Assembly: GCF_000346465.2 (NCBI RefSeq)
Contig: NC_034010.1
Location: 20,800,335-20,864,334 of the forward strand
Direction: 5' to 3'
Origin: Prunus persica
Lineage: Eukaryota; Streptophyta; Magnoliopsida; Rosales; Rosaceae
Length of the DNA: 64,000 nt
Shown here: piece after piece, positions 11,106 through 21,938 of the stretch
Layout of the letters: every line of letters starts with the position of its first letter
Position numbering within the stretch: the stretch's first letter is position 1
Made by a program: the position numbers and the translations under genes
The notes under the pieces: model-generated
What the model saw: the letters and a program-made list of their open reading frames with translations, nothing else
Database searches by the model: none
Told to the model about the DNA's origin: nothing

Positions 11106-14100
11106 ATGGGTGTTGGTGGTAAATTCTGGGACTTGCTTAAACCCTACGCCCGGCATGAGGGTTTTGATTTCTTGAGGAACAAGCGGGTTGCTGTCGACCT
11201 CTCCTTCTGGCTCGTGCAGCATGAAACCGCTATCAAGGACCGTGCACGAAGCCCCCACCTCAGGCTCACCTTCTTCCGTACCATCAATCTCTTCTCCAAG
11301 GTTCAGTTTTCTCTCTGTTTTTGTGTTTTCTGCTTGTTTTCTGAGAAAATGTGAGAAATTCAAAGAGAAAAAAAGTTGGGTTTGTGGCTTTTCCGTTATA
11401 CACATTTTGGTTTGGGGAATATGAAAGTTGATTCAAGTTGTTTGACAGTGTAAGCTTATTTTAAATTTACTTATATAAATTTAAATGTATAAAATATGGG
11501 GAAAAATGGAAATTTGATTGAGTTTTTGCGTTTTAAATAAAAAAATAACCTTAACTTGGCCAACTATTTCTTAAGCTCTCTAATTTTTGTTGTTTTATGT
11601 AATGCTGTTTTATTTGCTTGACTGAGATAAAGTTACAGCCCTTGAATTGAGAGTGAGCTTAACTATCGGTCACTGTTTATGCAGTTTGGAGCATTTCCAG
11701 TCTTTGTAGTTGATGGAAGTCCGTCACCTCTAAAGTCGGAGGCAAGGATTGCAAGATTCTTTCGTTCTTCTGGTATTGATTCATCAAGTTTGCCTGTGGC
11801 TGGCGATGGTGCTTCAGTTGAGAGAAACAGCACATTTACAAAGTATATTCAAGAATGTGTGGTGAGTTGTTTCTGATGTTATGGTTTGTTATCAATTTAA
11901 TAACTGCATTTTGTGTTTGTGCATTGACAAGTACTGTTTTCGAACTTTGGTGCAAACTCTTCTTTCGGTTGCTTTGAAAGTTCTTTTCGATGTCAAGAAA
12001 AAGTTTCCATATTTCCCACAAAGTTTGTAAGTTCATTCCACTTGAACCTTTATCATCCAAGAAGATTTTAATTCTTTGGCTTTTCAAATTGTGGTGGTGA
12101 TTATATGGAGTAGTCTTACCTTTGACATATTTTCCGCACTTGTTGGCTAACCCTGTATGAATGAGATTGTTTGAAGCGAATTGCAGTCCTTTTATTTGCT
12201 CATGATTTAGTAGCAGACTGAGTGTTCATGCTTATCCATATGCTTTCATTATTTTCCCTTGCAACATGTACATCTGGATGAAAATTTTGTGACCAGTTTT
12301 TTTTTTTTTTCCTGGTCTGAAAAGTCTATGATCAGTTTAATTCTGTTAGAATCTGTAATTATATCTTTGTGAATAATAGATATTTTCTTTTGGTTTGTTG
12401 CCGAGGCATTTGCATGCTTATCAGTTATTTACTAAAGGTGGTTTAATAGGAACTGCTTGAACTGCTTGGGATGCCTGTAGTAAAAGCAAAAGGAGAGGCT
12501 GAAGCACTGTGTGCCCAGTTAGACGCCGAAGGTCATGTAGATGCTTGCATCACATCTGACAGTGATGCGTTCCTCTTTGGGGCTAAGTGTGTGATAAAAA
12601 CCTTTCAATCCAATTCCAAGGTAAGTAGTAATGTCTTTGTAAGTTTAACCATGCCCCAGTTGGGCAATTGATTCTGCTCTTTCATATTGATTTTTTATTC
12701 TGCGAACTCATATCTCTTCTCTTGCCATTTCTGTTGCCACCATCTTTTTAGGCCACTCAGAGATTCTCATTCTGTGCAGGAACCATTTGAATGTTACTAT
12801 ATGTCAGATATCGAAGCTGGTCTTGGTTTGAAGAGGAAACACTTGATTGCCATCTCTCTTTTGGTCGGAAATGACTATTATTTAAATGGGGTGCAAGGCA
12901 TTGGGCTTGATACAGCTCTTCGTATTGCCCAAACTTTTAGTGAAGATGAGATATTGAATAGGTCAGATACTAAATGGATTCATTCATATATGGCGTTTTT
13001 GGTTTTCTGTTACAAAAGTTATTTTAATTGAAATGTAATTTTTGTGCTCAAACTTTTTAATTAGTTAAGTTTGTATTATAAATTTTGCACAGGTTACGTG
13101 AAATAGGAAATGGTGATGCTTCTCTCTTGCAAGGTGAAATAAGATCTGTGGATGATAGTGTACCCAGTCCAGATGGGAGCTCATTAAAAAGAAAATTCTC
13201 TCATTGTTCCTTTTGTGGGCATCCTGGCAGCAAAAGAACTCATTTCAAGTCTTCCTGTGAATATTGTAGTTCCACAATGGGTGAGGGTTGCATGAAAAAA
13301 TCAGAGGGTTTCAAATGCAGTTGCTCTTCTTGTGATATGGTACATTTATTTTCCCTTCTGATACCTATCCTTTATAGTGCATTTTTTGCGTCAACATATC
13401 GGGCCCCGTCACAAGTCGAATTCAAATAGTGTCTGTTACAATTTTCGGCAATGTGCTCCATATTGCGTCCTTAAGTATAAGCTTTTAATGGTAATGGCAG
13501 GATCGTAAAGAAAAGGAGCAGAAGAAGCAAGATAATTGGCGATTGAAAGTTCTCAGCAAGATTGCACTGGAGCCGAATTTTCCGAATGATGCGATTATTG
13601 AAATGTATTTGTGCAATAGCCATGGTTACTTCACTGGTATGTTTTAACATTCTTCCTAAAACTGGTACAACTAGTATAAATTCTTTTTCAATAGCATGGA
13701 CTGAATATGACTTAAGAAAATTATGTCTTCTTCAGAAAAAGGAGCTTCTTTCTGGCATATGTTGTTTTGTGAATGTATCTTGTCAATTTCAGTGCACTAT
13801 AATGTTTTAAAATTTTGTGCACAGAAAATGATGGACCCTGCATATCATGGGGAAGTCCAAAAACTGAAATGGTGGTTGATTTCTTGGCTTATCATCAGCT
13901 GTGGGAACCATCTTACATTCGCCGGAGGATGCTTCCGATGTTATCAACTATTTTTTTAAGGGAAATGGCTAAAGATCCTTTAAAAAGTTTGTTATATGGG
14001 CAGTATGAGTTTGATTCCATAGATCGCTTGAAAATAAGATATGGGCATCAATTTTATGTGGTCAAGTGGAAAAAATCCGCACCTTCTTTGGGTTGTGTCA

Positions 14101-14681
14101 GTTGCACAGTCCCTCCGGAGGAGTCAGATGTGCAACAAGATGATGTTATGGAAGTTGATGAATCCATTAATCCGTTCGATGAGTCTGATGTTCCTACAAT
14201 TGATATCAATAATGGTTGTTGCTTTTTGTTGACTGATGAAAATATGGACCTTGTCCATGCTGCTTTTCCAGAGGAAGTTGACAGATTTTTGCAGGAGAAG
14301 GTGTGATTTCTTTCCCTTTTCATTTCTATGTGTTTTTTGTTTCTTTCTTATGTGTGGTTTCCTTTTCCATCTTGCGTACCTGTTGAAATTAAAGAAAATC
14401 TTGTAAGCTTTTGTGCTTAAATCTTGCAGGAACTGAAAGAATTGAAAAGAAGAAAAACTGAGAAGCCAGAAACAGCAGGATCAAGAGGCGTCCAGCTAAA
14501 TATCACAGAATTCTACCGTTCGGCCAAAGTGTATGAGACAGAACCTGGAGAAATTCTAACCAAGAAGACAGAACCTGGAGAAATTCTATCAAGTCAGAGA
14601 GCTGAAACTAGCAAAGAAAAGAGAAAACCATCAAGCTCAAATCTCCCCAAGTCTGTAAGACGACGTCTTTTGTTTGACTAA
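11106..14681 (+). CDS. GEN1: GEN1-type Holliday junction resolvase / flap endonuclease
   Basis: Eight exons (11106..11300, 11685..11861, 12450..12620, 12780..12961, 13093..13339, 13501..13636, 13825..14300, 14430..14681) encode 611 residues. The protein belongs to the Rad2/XPG nucleases and should cut four-way junctions and flaps in nuclear DNA repair and recombination. The start MGVGGKFWDLLKP is the conserved family N-terminus. The full set of metal-binding acids is present: D31, D75, E140/E142 (GEAEALC), D161/D163 (SDSDAF) and D213 (GNDY). Then come the helix-hairpin-helix (GVQGIGLDTA), a Cys-rich insert (CSFCGH...CEYC...CSCSSC), a chromo-like region, and a conserved basic end (SVRRRLLFD). 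The length fits plant GEN1 (about 600). Plant SEND1 is the closest alternative. The nuclease looks intact. Confidence 0.93.
14537..14588 (+). repeat. Short tandem repeat inside GEN1 last exon
   Basis: The 22-bp word beginning gacagaacctggagaaattc occurs at 14537-14558 and 14567-14588, a 30-bp period that keeps frame. It duplicates the peptide TEPGEIL in the disordered C-terminal tail, downstream of all catalytic residues. Confidence 0.85.
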
Positions 14682-15522
14682 GGCATTTTCAGATTTTGGG
14701 CCTCTTGCTGCTGTTTAGTAGGAAAATTAATTGAAGATGTAAAGTTATCACCTCCTTCTACCCCTTACTGAGCTTAGCCTGATGTGTAATTTCTGTAATT
14801 AAATTTTAGATTTATATAGGGTAGGTGCTGAGCAAAAGTTGCAGGGTTTTGAATCTTCCTCGAGTGAGCAATGCAATATTTCTAGTGCGTTTATTGTAAC
14901 ATTTTGTATAAAGGTGAATTTGTCATTTTGAGATTTTTTTTTGGCTTCAGCAATTTATGGACGGAATCTTAACGTAATGGGTTTTGTGAAAACAATTTGA
15001 AACTTCAAAGGGCATTAGTATAATTTTTAAAACCTCGTGGATTTAATGAAAACATATAAAACCTCAACAGTTTTGCAAATAACTCAAAGGTGGGGAGGGG
15101 GGTTGTGTAACGGAAGGTATTAAATAAAACACACATTTTACATGTGAAAAAATTTACAATCTTCTAAACATGGGAAATTCATTAGTGCCCTTGACCTTTT
15201 CATTCTATAATTGGCAGTCGTTCCTCAATATAATTGTCATGCTATATATGCTTTTGACTTTCTCTTGTAGAAATTATTTGAAAAGCTATGGATGCTCAAA
15301 GCTATTGCCAACTTATCTGATCTGTTGATATTGTGAGCTTGTGCCTATGTAACAATTGCTCTAATATTTTTCTGTCATCAAAGGCCAAATTGTAAGAATA
15401 AACACAACTCTTTCTTCTGGTAAGTTACAACACATTGAGCATTTCAAAACACTACAGAGATGATGGGTTATTTTTGTCTTATAAATTTTTTTTTCTGAAG
15501 ACTATAACCGCGGCGTGACGCC
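14682..15522. other. GEN1 3' region and upstream region of the response regulator
   Basis: The first part probably holds the GEN1 3' UTR. The rest is AT-rich with no supported gene. The response-regulator promoter must lie here, but no distinctive element was found. Confidence 0.5.
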
Positions 15523-17947
15523 ATGAGCGATGAGAAGGCCATCTCAATTGAATCTGTGAACAGTTCTAGTCCAAGACTTGAAGCTGTCAGTGTTTTGGTT
15601 GTTGATGGTGATTCTGCATGTCTTGCAATACTATCAAGAATGCTCTATAACTTGGGGTATAAGGGTAAACATTTTTTTCTTTTTCTTTTTGTTGAATTAT
15701 TTGGTTTCATTATGGAGTCTTAATTGTTTTTCTTTCCCTGCAAACGCAGTCAAAACCCATTTCATTTTTATATTAACATGTAATTATTTAACCATGTAAT
15801 TCTAATTTCCTTCAGGATTATTATGCTTACCTTGTTTGCCAAGGAAGTTCTAACCATTTGCCACATATGCTATGAGCCTATGACTTCCAAAATTTATTTT
15901 TCTCTCTGACTGTTTGTTTATTTTTTTTGCAAATACAGTTTTGTTCTAACAGTTTCCTGCTTTACTCTTGCTAGCAGTTATGACAGCCAAAAGAGCCTAT
16001 GATGCACTATCCATAGCTCAGAAGAAGGAAGATGAGCTTCATCTTGTGCTGACAGAGGCTCACTTGCCTGACATGGATAAATATGAGCTCTTAGAGAAAA
16101 TGAAAGCAGTTTCCAAAGTACCAGTTGTTAGTAAGTTCTCAGTTTCAAAAACCCCATTCATGTTATTACTTTGCACTCACCAGAAAACATTTTATTCATG
16201 GAGTTAGGCCTCTGATAGCATATGCTGCTGACTTGGTTTTTATTTATTTATGCAGTTATGTCTGATGATGACGATGAGAATGCTATGTTGGGTGGGCTGT
16301 TTAAAGGAGCTGTATTTTATTTTGTTAAACCACTCACAATCAACAGCCTAAAAAACCTATGGCAGTTTGCAATCATCAAGAACAGAAATCATGTGGTGAT
16401 AGATTTCACTGAAGAGGAAAGTAGTGTTTATGCTGAATCCCAGCAGGAGAATACATCAAATGAGGGCTTGGAGAGAGACTCATTCATGACGAGAGACCGA
16501 TGGTTGGAAAGAAAAAACCCTGAAGGGACATACAAAGACGAGGAAAGAGAGAATTCTGATTCAACTTCCCAAAAGAAGCCAAAGCTAGTTTGGACCAATG
16601 AGCTACATAAGAGATTCTTGCTAGCAGTCAGATTGCTAGGAGTTGATAGTAAGAGCCCTTTTGATATTGGTTCTGTGATGAATTTTTTACTTTACTTGGA
16701 GCTATTGAAACTAAGATAGCTAATTTATTTCTTGACTTAGGTGCTCATCCAAAGAAAATACTTCAGCATATGAATGTCCCTGGACTCAGGAAAGAAAATG
16801 TTTCAAGCCATTTACAGGTTTGCTTCTTTGTTGTATAGGATTCGGTACCTTTAATGCAGAATTTTCAACTTTATATAAGGATAAACTTCTTCTTTTTTTG
16901 GTCAGTGATTTCTGCAACATTCTTGGTTATCCATTTTTCTTTTTTGAGAGAGAAACATCAACACATTCTTGGCTCTGCACTCCTTTATAAATGTTATTTT
17001 TGCAGAAATATCGCCTCTCGTTGAAGAGGGAACAAGAAGCAATCATGAAGGCCAGGGCCAGAGGTCCCAAAAAATCAAATTTCCCATCACACCAATCTTT
17101 ATCAACATTAAATTTTCGAGGAGGCTGTTCTCATACCTTGAACCGGTACTCGACCTCAACAGCATATCAACCAAAACGCAGAAGCCATGTTCAGGACCTC
17201 AGTAGTCACATGTCTAGACCTTCCCCTGCAGGTTCTGTATGTTTTCCAAGTCAAGTTTACTCAAGTGGGCATCCAACTCTAGGCAATGAGTCAAGTTTTA
17301 CATCAATGCCATACCATTCAAATTATAAAAATGGGCAACCAACTCTAAACAACCAGCTAGATTATACTAATGATCATAATACTAATCACATTGGAAATAG
17401 GATCACCAGCAACAAGGAATTGGCTGGCTTTAGACAGGTGGGGAGCTTTGTCAGATACAGTAATTTTGATGGGAACAAGACCTTCTCTACTTTTGGAGAT
17501 CATGGTCATTCAAATTTAGTAGATTTCCCAATATTCCTTCATAATTCTACACAACAAGAAGAGCAACAGCAGAAGCAACTTCAACCACAGGTTCTGTTTT
17601 CTCCACCATTGCAAATGCCTTCTCCGCCGCCGCAGCCAAAGGAGCAACAACAAAACGACATTCTTGGGCAGGAAAGGCAACTTCAACCACAGTTTCTGCC
17701 ATCAGCACCATTGCAAATGCCTTCACCATCACCTCTCCCAGCAGCAGCAGAGCAGCAAGGAGAACAAGATGACATTTTTGGGCTTGAAAGCCAACTTATG
17801 CAGTCACCACAATGGCATATGCCTTCAATGCCAGCAGCACCAACAGCACATGAGCAAGAGAAAGATGACCCGTTTGGGATTGAAAGTGAAGAAACTGATG
17901 ACTTATTTGACATTGCAAAAGGCACCACTCAACATTTCAATGATTAA
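15523..17947 (+). CDS. Type-B-like response regulator with degenerate receiver
   Basis: Five exons (15523..15664, 15978..16130, 16256..16648, 16741..16817, 17006..17947) give 568 residues. An N-terminal receiver-like domain (about 22-135) is followed by a GARP/Myb DNA-binding domain (about 206-262: KPKLVWTNELHKRF...HPKKILQHMN...SSHLQKYRLSLKR) and a long Gln/Pro-rich tail with three imperfect repeats (QLQP...PLQMPSP...DIxGxE). Type-B regulators are nuclear factors in cytokinin phosphorelay. Here the acidic pair is D28-G29 instead of Asp-Asp, and the phospho-acceptor Asp is Glu (E74 in LTEAHLPDMD). The conserved Lys (K123, VKPL) remains. It should therefore not take phosphate normally, and Glu may act as a partial mimic (inference). 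It resembles divergent ARR-B/APRR-type members. Confidence 0.88.
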
Positions 17948-18240
17948 TTTTGATGATTTATGGTGAGTGGCTGGTGATCAAGCATCTGACTTATGTTTAT
18001 GCTCTTGTAAAGTAAGCTTCAATTAAAAGGGTACATCTCCGTACATTATTAGATAGAGACAATACAGTATACTCGCTTGTAAGCTCTTTCTCTCATCTCA
18101 ATGATAAAGGAAGAGGATAAAAAAGGAATATATATGAGAAATGTAAGTGGACAAGTTGGACTTGAAGTAATATACAGCTTTAGTTTTTAGATTTATTATC
18201 ATGATTAACTTACATTATTATATCTCTGTTTTTTGTAATT
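17948..18240. other. Response regulator 3' region
   Basis: Probable 3' UTR followed by AT-rich spacer. No further gene is supported. Confidence 0.4.
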
Positions 18241-18335
18241 AAAAAAATTAGAGAGAATCGAACCGTAAACTTATCCTAATCCTAACCCATTACTCCACCC
18301 TCTCTCGCCACTTGAGCCAACCCCAGAGACCTTTA
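18241..18335 (-). mobile_element. tRNA-derived SINE fragment
   Basis: On the reverse strand a box A-like TGGCTCAAGTGGC (18319-18307) is followed by a box B-like GGTTCGATTC (18264-18255) and then a T-rich end. This spacing is that of tRNA-derived SINEs. It is too degenerate to fold as a functional tRNA, and no clean target duplication is visible. Confidence 0.5.
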
Positions 18336-19466
18336 TGTCTTTTAATTGTGAGTGTATTCGAACTTACTAAATAAATTTTCTATGCTCTATATATTTGTCA
18401 GTAATTAAATCGTCCTATGTTACTACTACTAACAAAAAAAAGTTGTTATTTGCATTTAAAATTGATTCTTTATTTGAGTATCATCAGACTATTTTTAAAT
18501 TTTATTAATTATATATTCGTCTATTTACTCGATTATAATTTAATGTCTATTTGATTGTTGGATTAATTAATATTTTAAGGATAATCTTTAACGAGGGCAC
18601 TACATAGTTGTAAGAGTGCGACTAAAAAAAGTATTGTGGGTCATGTTTATGTTTTTTCCATAAATAAATTTCAGTTATTCATCAATTAAAAAGAAATTAA
18701 GATAACTGAGGAAGTTTTATTTATGGTTGCCATATTATTATTATTATTAGGAGAGTAATGTTACACTTACCACATTTTAATCCCACATTTCTATACCACA
18801 TGATGACTCCTTTTACAATTTGAATTCTTTGTACGCTTTATTCTTATTGATCTAATAAAATTTTATCGCATTTTTATCAAAATTAAAAATTAAAAATTCT
18901 ATTTGTCAAAGAAAAATGGGATTACCGCATCCAAAAAAAAAATTGGCCATGCAAAATGTTTTGAAATTAGAAAGGGAAAAACAATATCAACCCAATTTGC
19001 TGCCAGGGGGATCGGAATCAAGGACAATATTTAGAATAATCTGGGCTATAAATCGGTATATGTAACTTACCCAAAACAAAATCGGTAAATGTTAAAATAT
19101 ATTCTAAAATAGGCAACTAAAAAAAAAAGAAGAGGAAATTATGGACTTGGTCACCAATTTTTATTGGGTAGAGTACTTGAGGACCAATTAAGATTTTCTC
19201 TCTCCGTGTTACATTTTCACTCATACTTTCCTAATCACATATGTCAATCTGATTTCCTTTGGTTACAGAGATTTATTTGGTTTCCTCAAACCGTTTGTAT
19301 TGGAATTAAAACTTAGTTCATTCCATTATTTAGGGTTGGCATTAACTTGAAGCCCAAACCTTCTATTTCCAACTCACACTAGGATTAAGCAACTATATAA
19401 CATTAACCTTTTAATTTTCACTCTTAATTTGTTAACGGGTTAGCGCTTTCTTCATCGATAACGTTG
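18336..19466. other. Intergenic, no gene seen
   Basis: AT-rich sequence with small microsatellite-like tracts (for example attattatta near 18735). I can support no coding frame, RNA or intact mobile element. The promoter of the B3 gene should lie at its right side. Confidence 0.45.
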
Positions 19467-21238
19467 ATGAGAAAGATTAGAGAAGAGAAGATGAGTTTGG
19501 TGAGTAAGGTAGGTTTTGGTGATGGCTTGTCCCCTCTCGAGATTTTGTCGGAGACGGTTTGTAGTATATTCAAGATGCATCAAGTGAAACAAGAGCATTC
19601 TTTAGAATCTCCAAAGAAAAGAAGCTCCTTGTACTTCAATTTCTTGAATGATACGTCTAGCCCTAGCAATACTACTCCTGTAAGTATTAATTTCTCTCAT
19701 CACATATTCAGTAACTTTTCATTCTTCTCTTTAGTTTTTTTTTCTAAGCTATGCAATTATTTCCTAACATTTAATTTAATTTATTCAATTTGTCTCAGAA
19801 AAAAGGAAACGGGCCAGCGATGATCACGAGAAAAGAGGCGACATTGGAGAGTCCTAGCAGTCATGACGAGGATGATGATGGCTGCCAAGTCCTACTAGTT
19901 GATCATGCAGAAGAAAGGTCAGAACTGACTTTTCAATTACAAATTCCAGAGTATGTACTCTCTCTCTCAAACTTTCCCTACCTTATTTATAAATGTTAAT
20001 GATTAATAATGAACTGAATATGTTAATGATTAATTATGCACTGTGCATGCCAATTACTTAACTTGCTGCAAGTTTAATTTCTCACTATCCCTGTTTCTCC
20101 TACTTTAGAAACTAAACTAAACTGCATATATTAAGCTTATTGTGTTTTTCTACACTAGACATTTTTTTTATGGGTTAATTAACTAATTACGTGTTGTAAT
20201 TTTTGTCGCAGTTTAGTAAAGGAATGTTTTCCACACCCTAAGAAACGAAGGTCTTCATCACCTACTAATATTAATAGCATCACCCTATTTGGACAAAAGA
20301 TAACAATGAGCACGACTGGACGTGCTAGTACTAGTGGTAGTAGTATTGAATTTGATCAAATTCATCAAGAGCAGGCAATGACTGTTAAGAATGCTTCTTT
20401 GAAAAGAAGATATATTTTTGACGAGAATGATAAAGATTGGGCTGCTGCTCTTGACAAGAAGAAGAAAAAGGTCAAGTTTTCGGTCAACATGAATTCAAGC
20501 AAAAGCAAGGGCAAGAACAAAGGCGTACCCGAACCTATTCATGAGTTGCCAGAAGAATTCAAGCAAGTGATATTGGGCAAAATGAATGGGACAAAGCTCC
20601 AATTATTGGCACAGAAGAGTTTGTTCGAGGCTGACATAAAGCCAGGCCAAGGTAGGTTGTTGCTACCTCGAGAGCAAACCACATCCAAGAACCCCAAGAA
20701 GTTCCTCAAGCGCAACGAGAAGGCCAGACTTGACAAATATAAAATGCAGGTTTCATTGATAGATCCCGTGCTTCAGCAAGAAGATATTACCTTAGCGTGG
20801 TGGAAGCTATCAAAGAAACCAAAAAAGCGATCCTTTGTGTTGACACATACCTGGAATCACATTGTTAATAAGCATCATCTAGATACAGATGATTTGGTTC
20901 AAGTTTGGTCATTTCGGGCTATTAACTCTAATTTTAAGCATGACGATCTTAATTGTGATTGTGATCGTGATAATAATTGTCGTGATGTTCAGGATTATGA
21001 CAATGTTGATGATGATCTGAATGACGATGATGGTCAGCTTCATTTAGCGCTTGTTTTGGTTAGGAGAGGTGATCATGTCTTTAAGGAAGAAGGCAACAAA
21101 GAAAGTAGTGGAGGACGAGAAGTTGTAGGTGGCAGTATTTGTGGAAGTTGCAGCCCTGAAAATTTTGAGAGCAGCAGCCCTGAAAAAATTGGTAGCAGCA
21201 GTCCCAAAGTTGGTGAAAAAAGATCAAGAGACTTTTAA
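19467..21238 (+). CDS. B3 domain (DUF313-type) protein
   Basis: Three exons (19467..19679, 19799..19950, 20212..21238) encode 463 residues. The first ATG in frame is at 19467; a second is ten codons in. The N-terminal half is polar with a basic patch (PHPKKRR near 130) that may serve nuclear import. A B3-like DNA-binding domain of the DUF313 subgroup spans about 234-357: LPEEFKQVILGKMNGT, LLLPREQTTS, VSLIDPVL, FVLTHTWNHIVNKHHLDTDDLVQVWSFR. Members in Arabidopsis are poorly characterised and assumed to be nuclear DNA-binding proteins. After the domain comes a highly acidic Asp-rich stretch and a Ser/Pro repeat (SSSPE). The target genes are unknown. Confidence 0.85.
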
Positions 21239-21581
21239 TCAAGACTCTTTTATATAATAGATTTTTGTAAATTTGTTTAGAATGAGCTTTTTGTAGCTAC
21301 AACTAGCTAAATTTGGTATTTGCATTATCATTAAGAAATTAACTAACTAGCATTGTCTGTAAAAGTGATGAGATTATGAATGGATCCATGTACCATGCGT
21401 ACAATTTGTAGAATTAGCAATTGACAATGGGAAATGTTTCATTAAAAAAAGCCCCAAAGAAGGCACCAGAGAACTTACTAAAAGCCCCAGGCTCAAAAGA
21501 CCTTCCAACAAACTAGGAAGGAAAATAAGAATTATAAATAAAAAAATTTACAACCCCAACAGTGAACACTGAACAACAGAC
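21239..21581. other. Short intergenic spacer between B3 gene and PFC1
   Basis: It carries the probable 3' UTR of the B3 gene and the promoter and 5' UTR of PFC1. No separate gene is supported. Confidence 0.45.
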
Positions 21582-21869
21582 ATGAACTCACCACCTCTTC
21601 TTCTTCTTCAGCAATCTCTCACGCCAATATCCCCAACTGAAAATCTAATTCAAGTGAAATCTCCACTCCCGGTGCACAATAGCACACTCGGCGCTCGAAC
21701 ACCTGCATCATCATCATCATCACTTTGTTATATAAGAGCTTGCGCTGGTAAAACAACAAGAAGAGTAGGAAGAGGAGGAAGAGGAAACCCAGATGACTAC
21801 CATGGCACTCTCACTGCTCTCAACTCCAAAGGCCGCTTCCCTAGAAAATCCCTCGGCCAGGTTTTTCAC

Positions 21870-21938
<69 letters not shown>

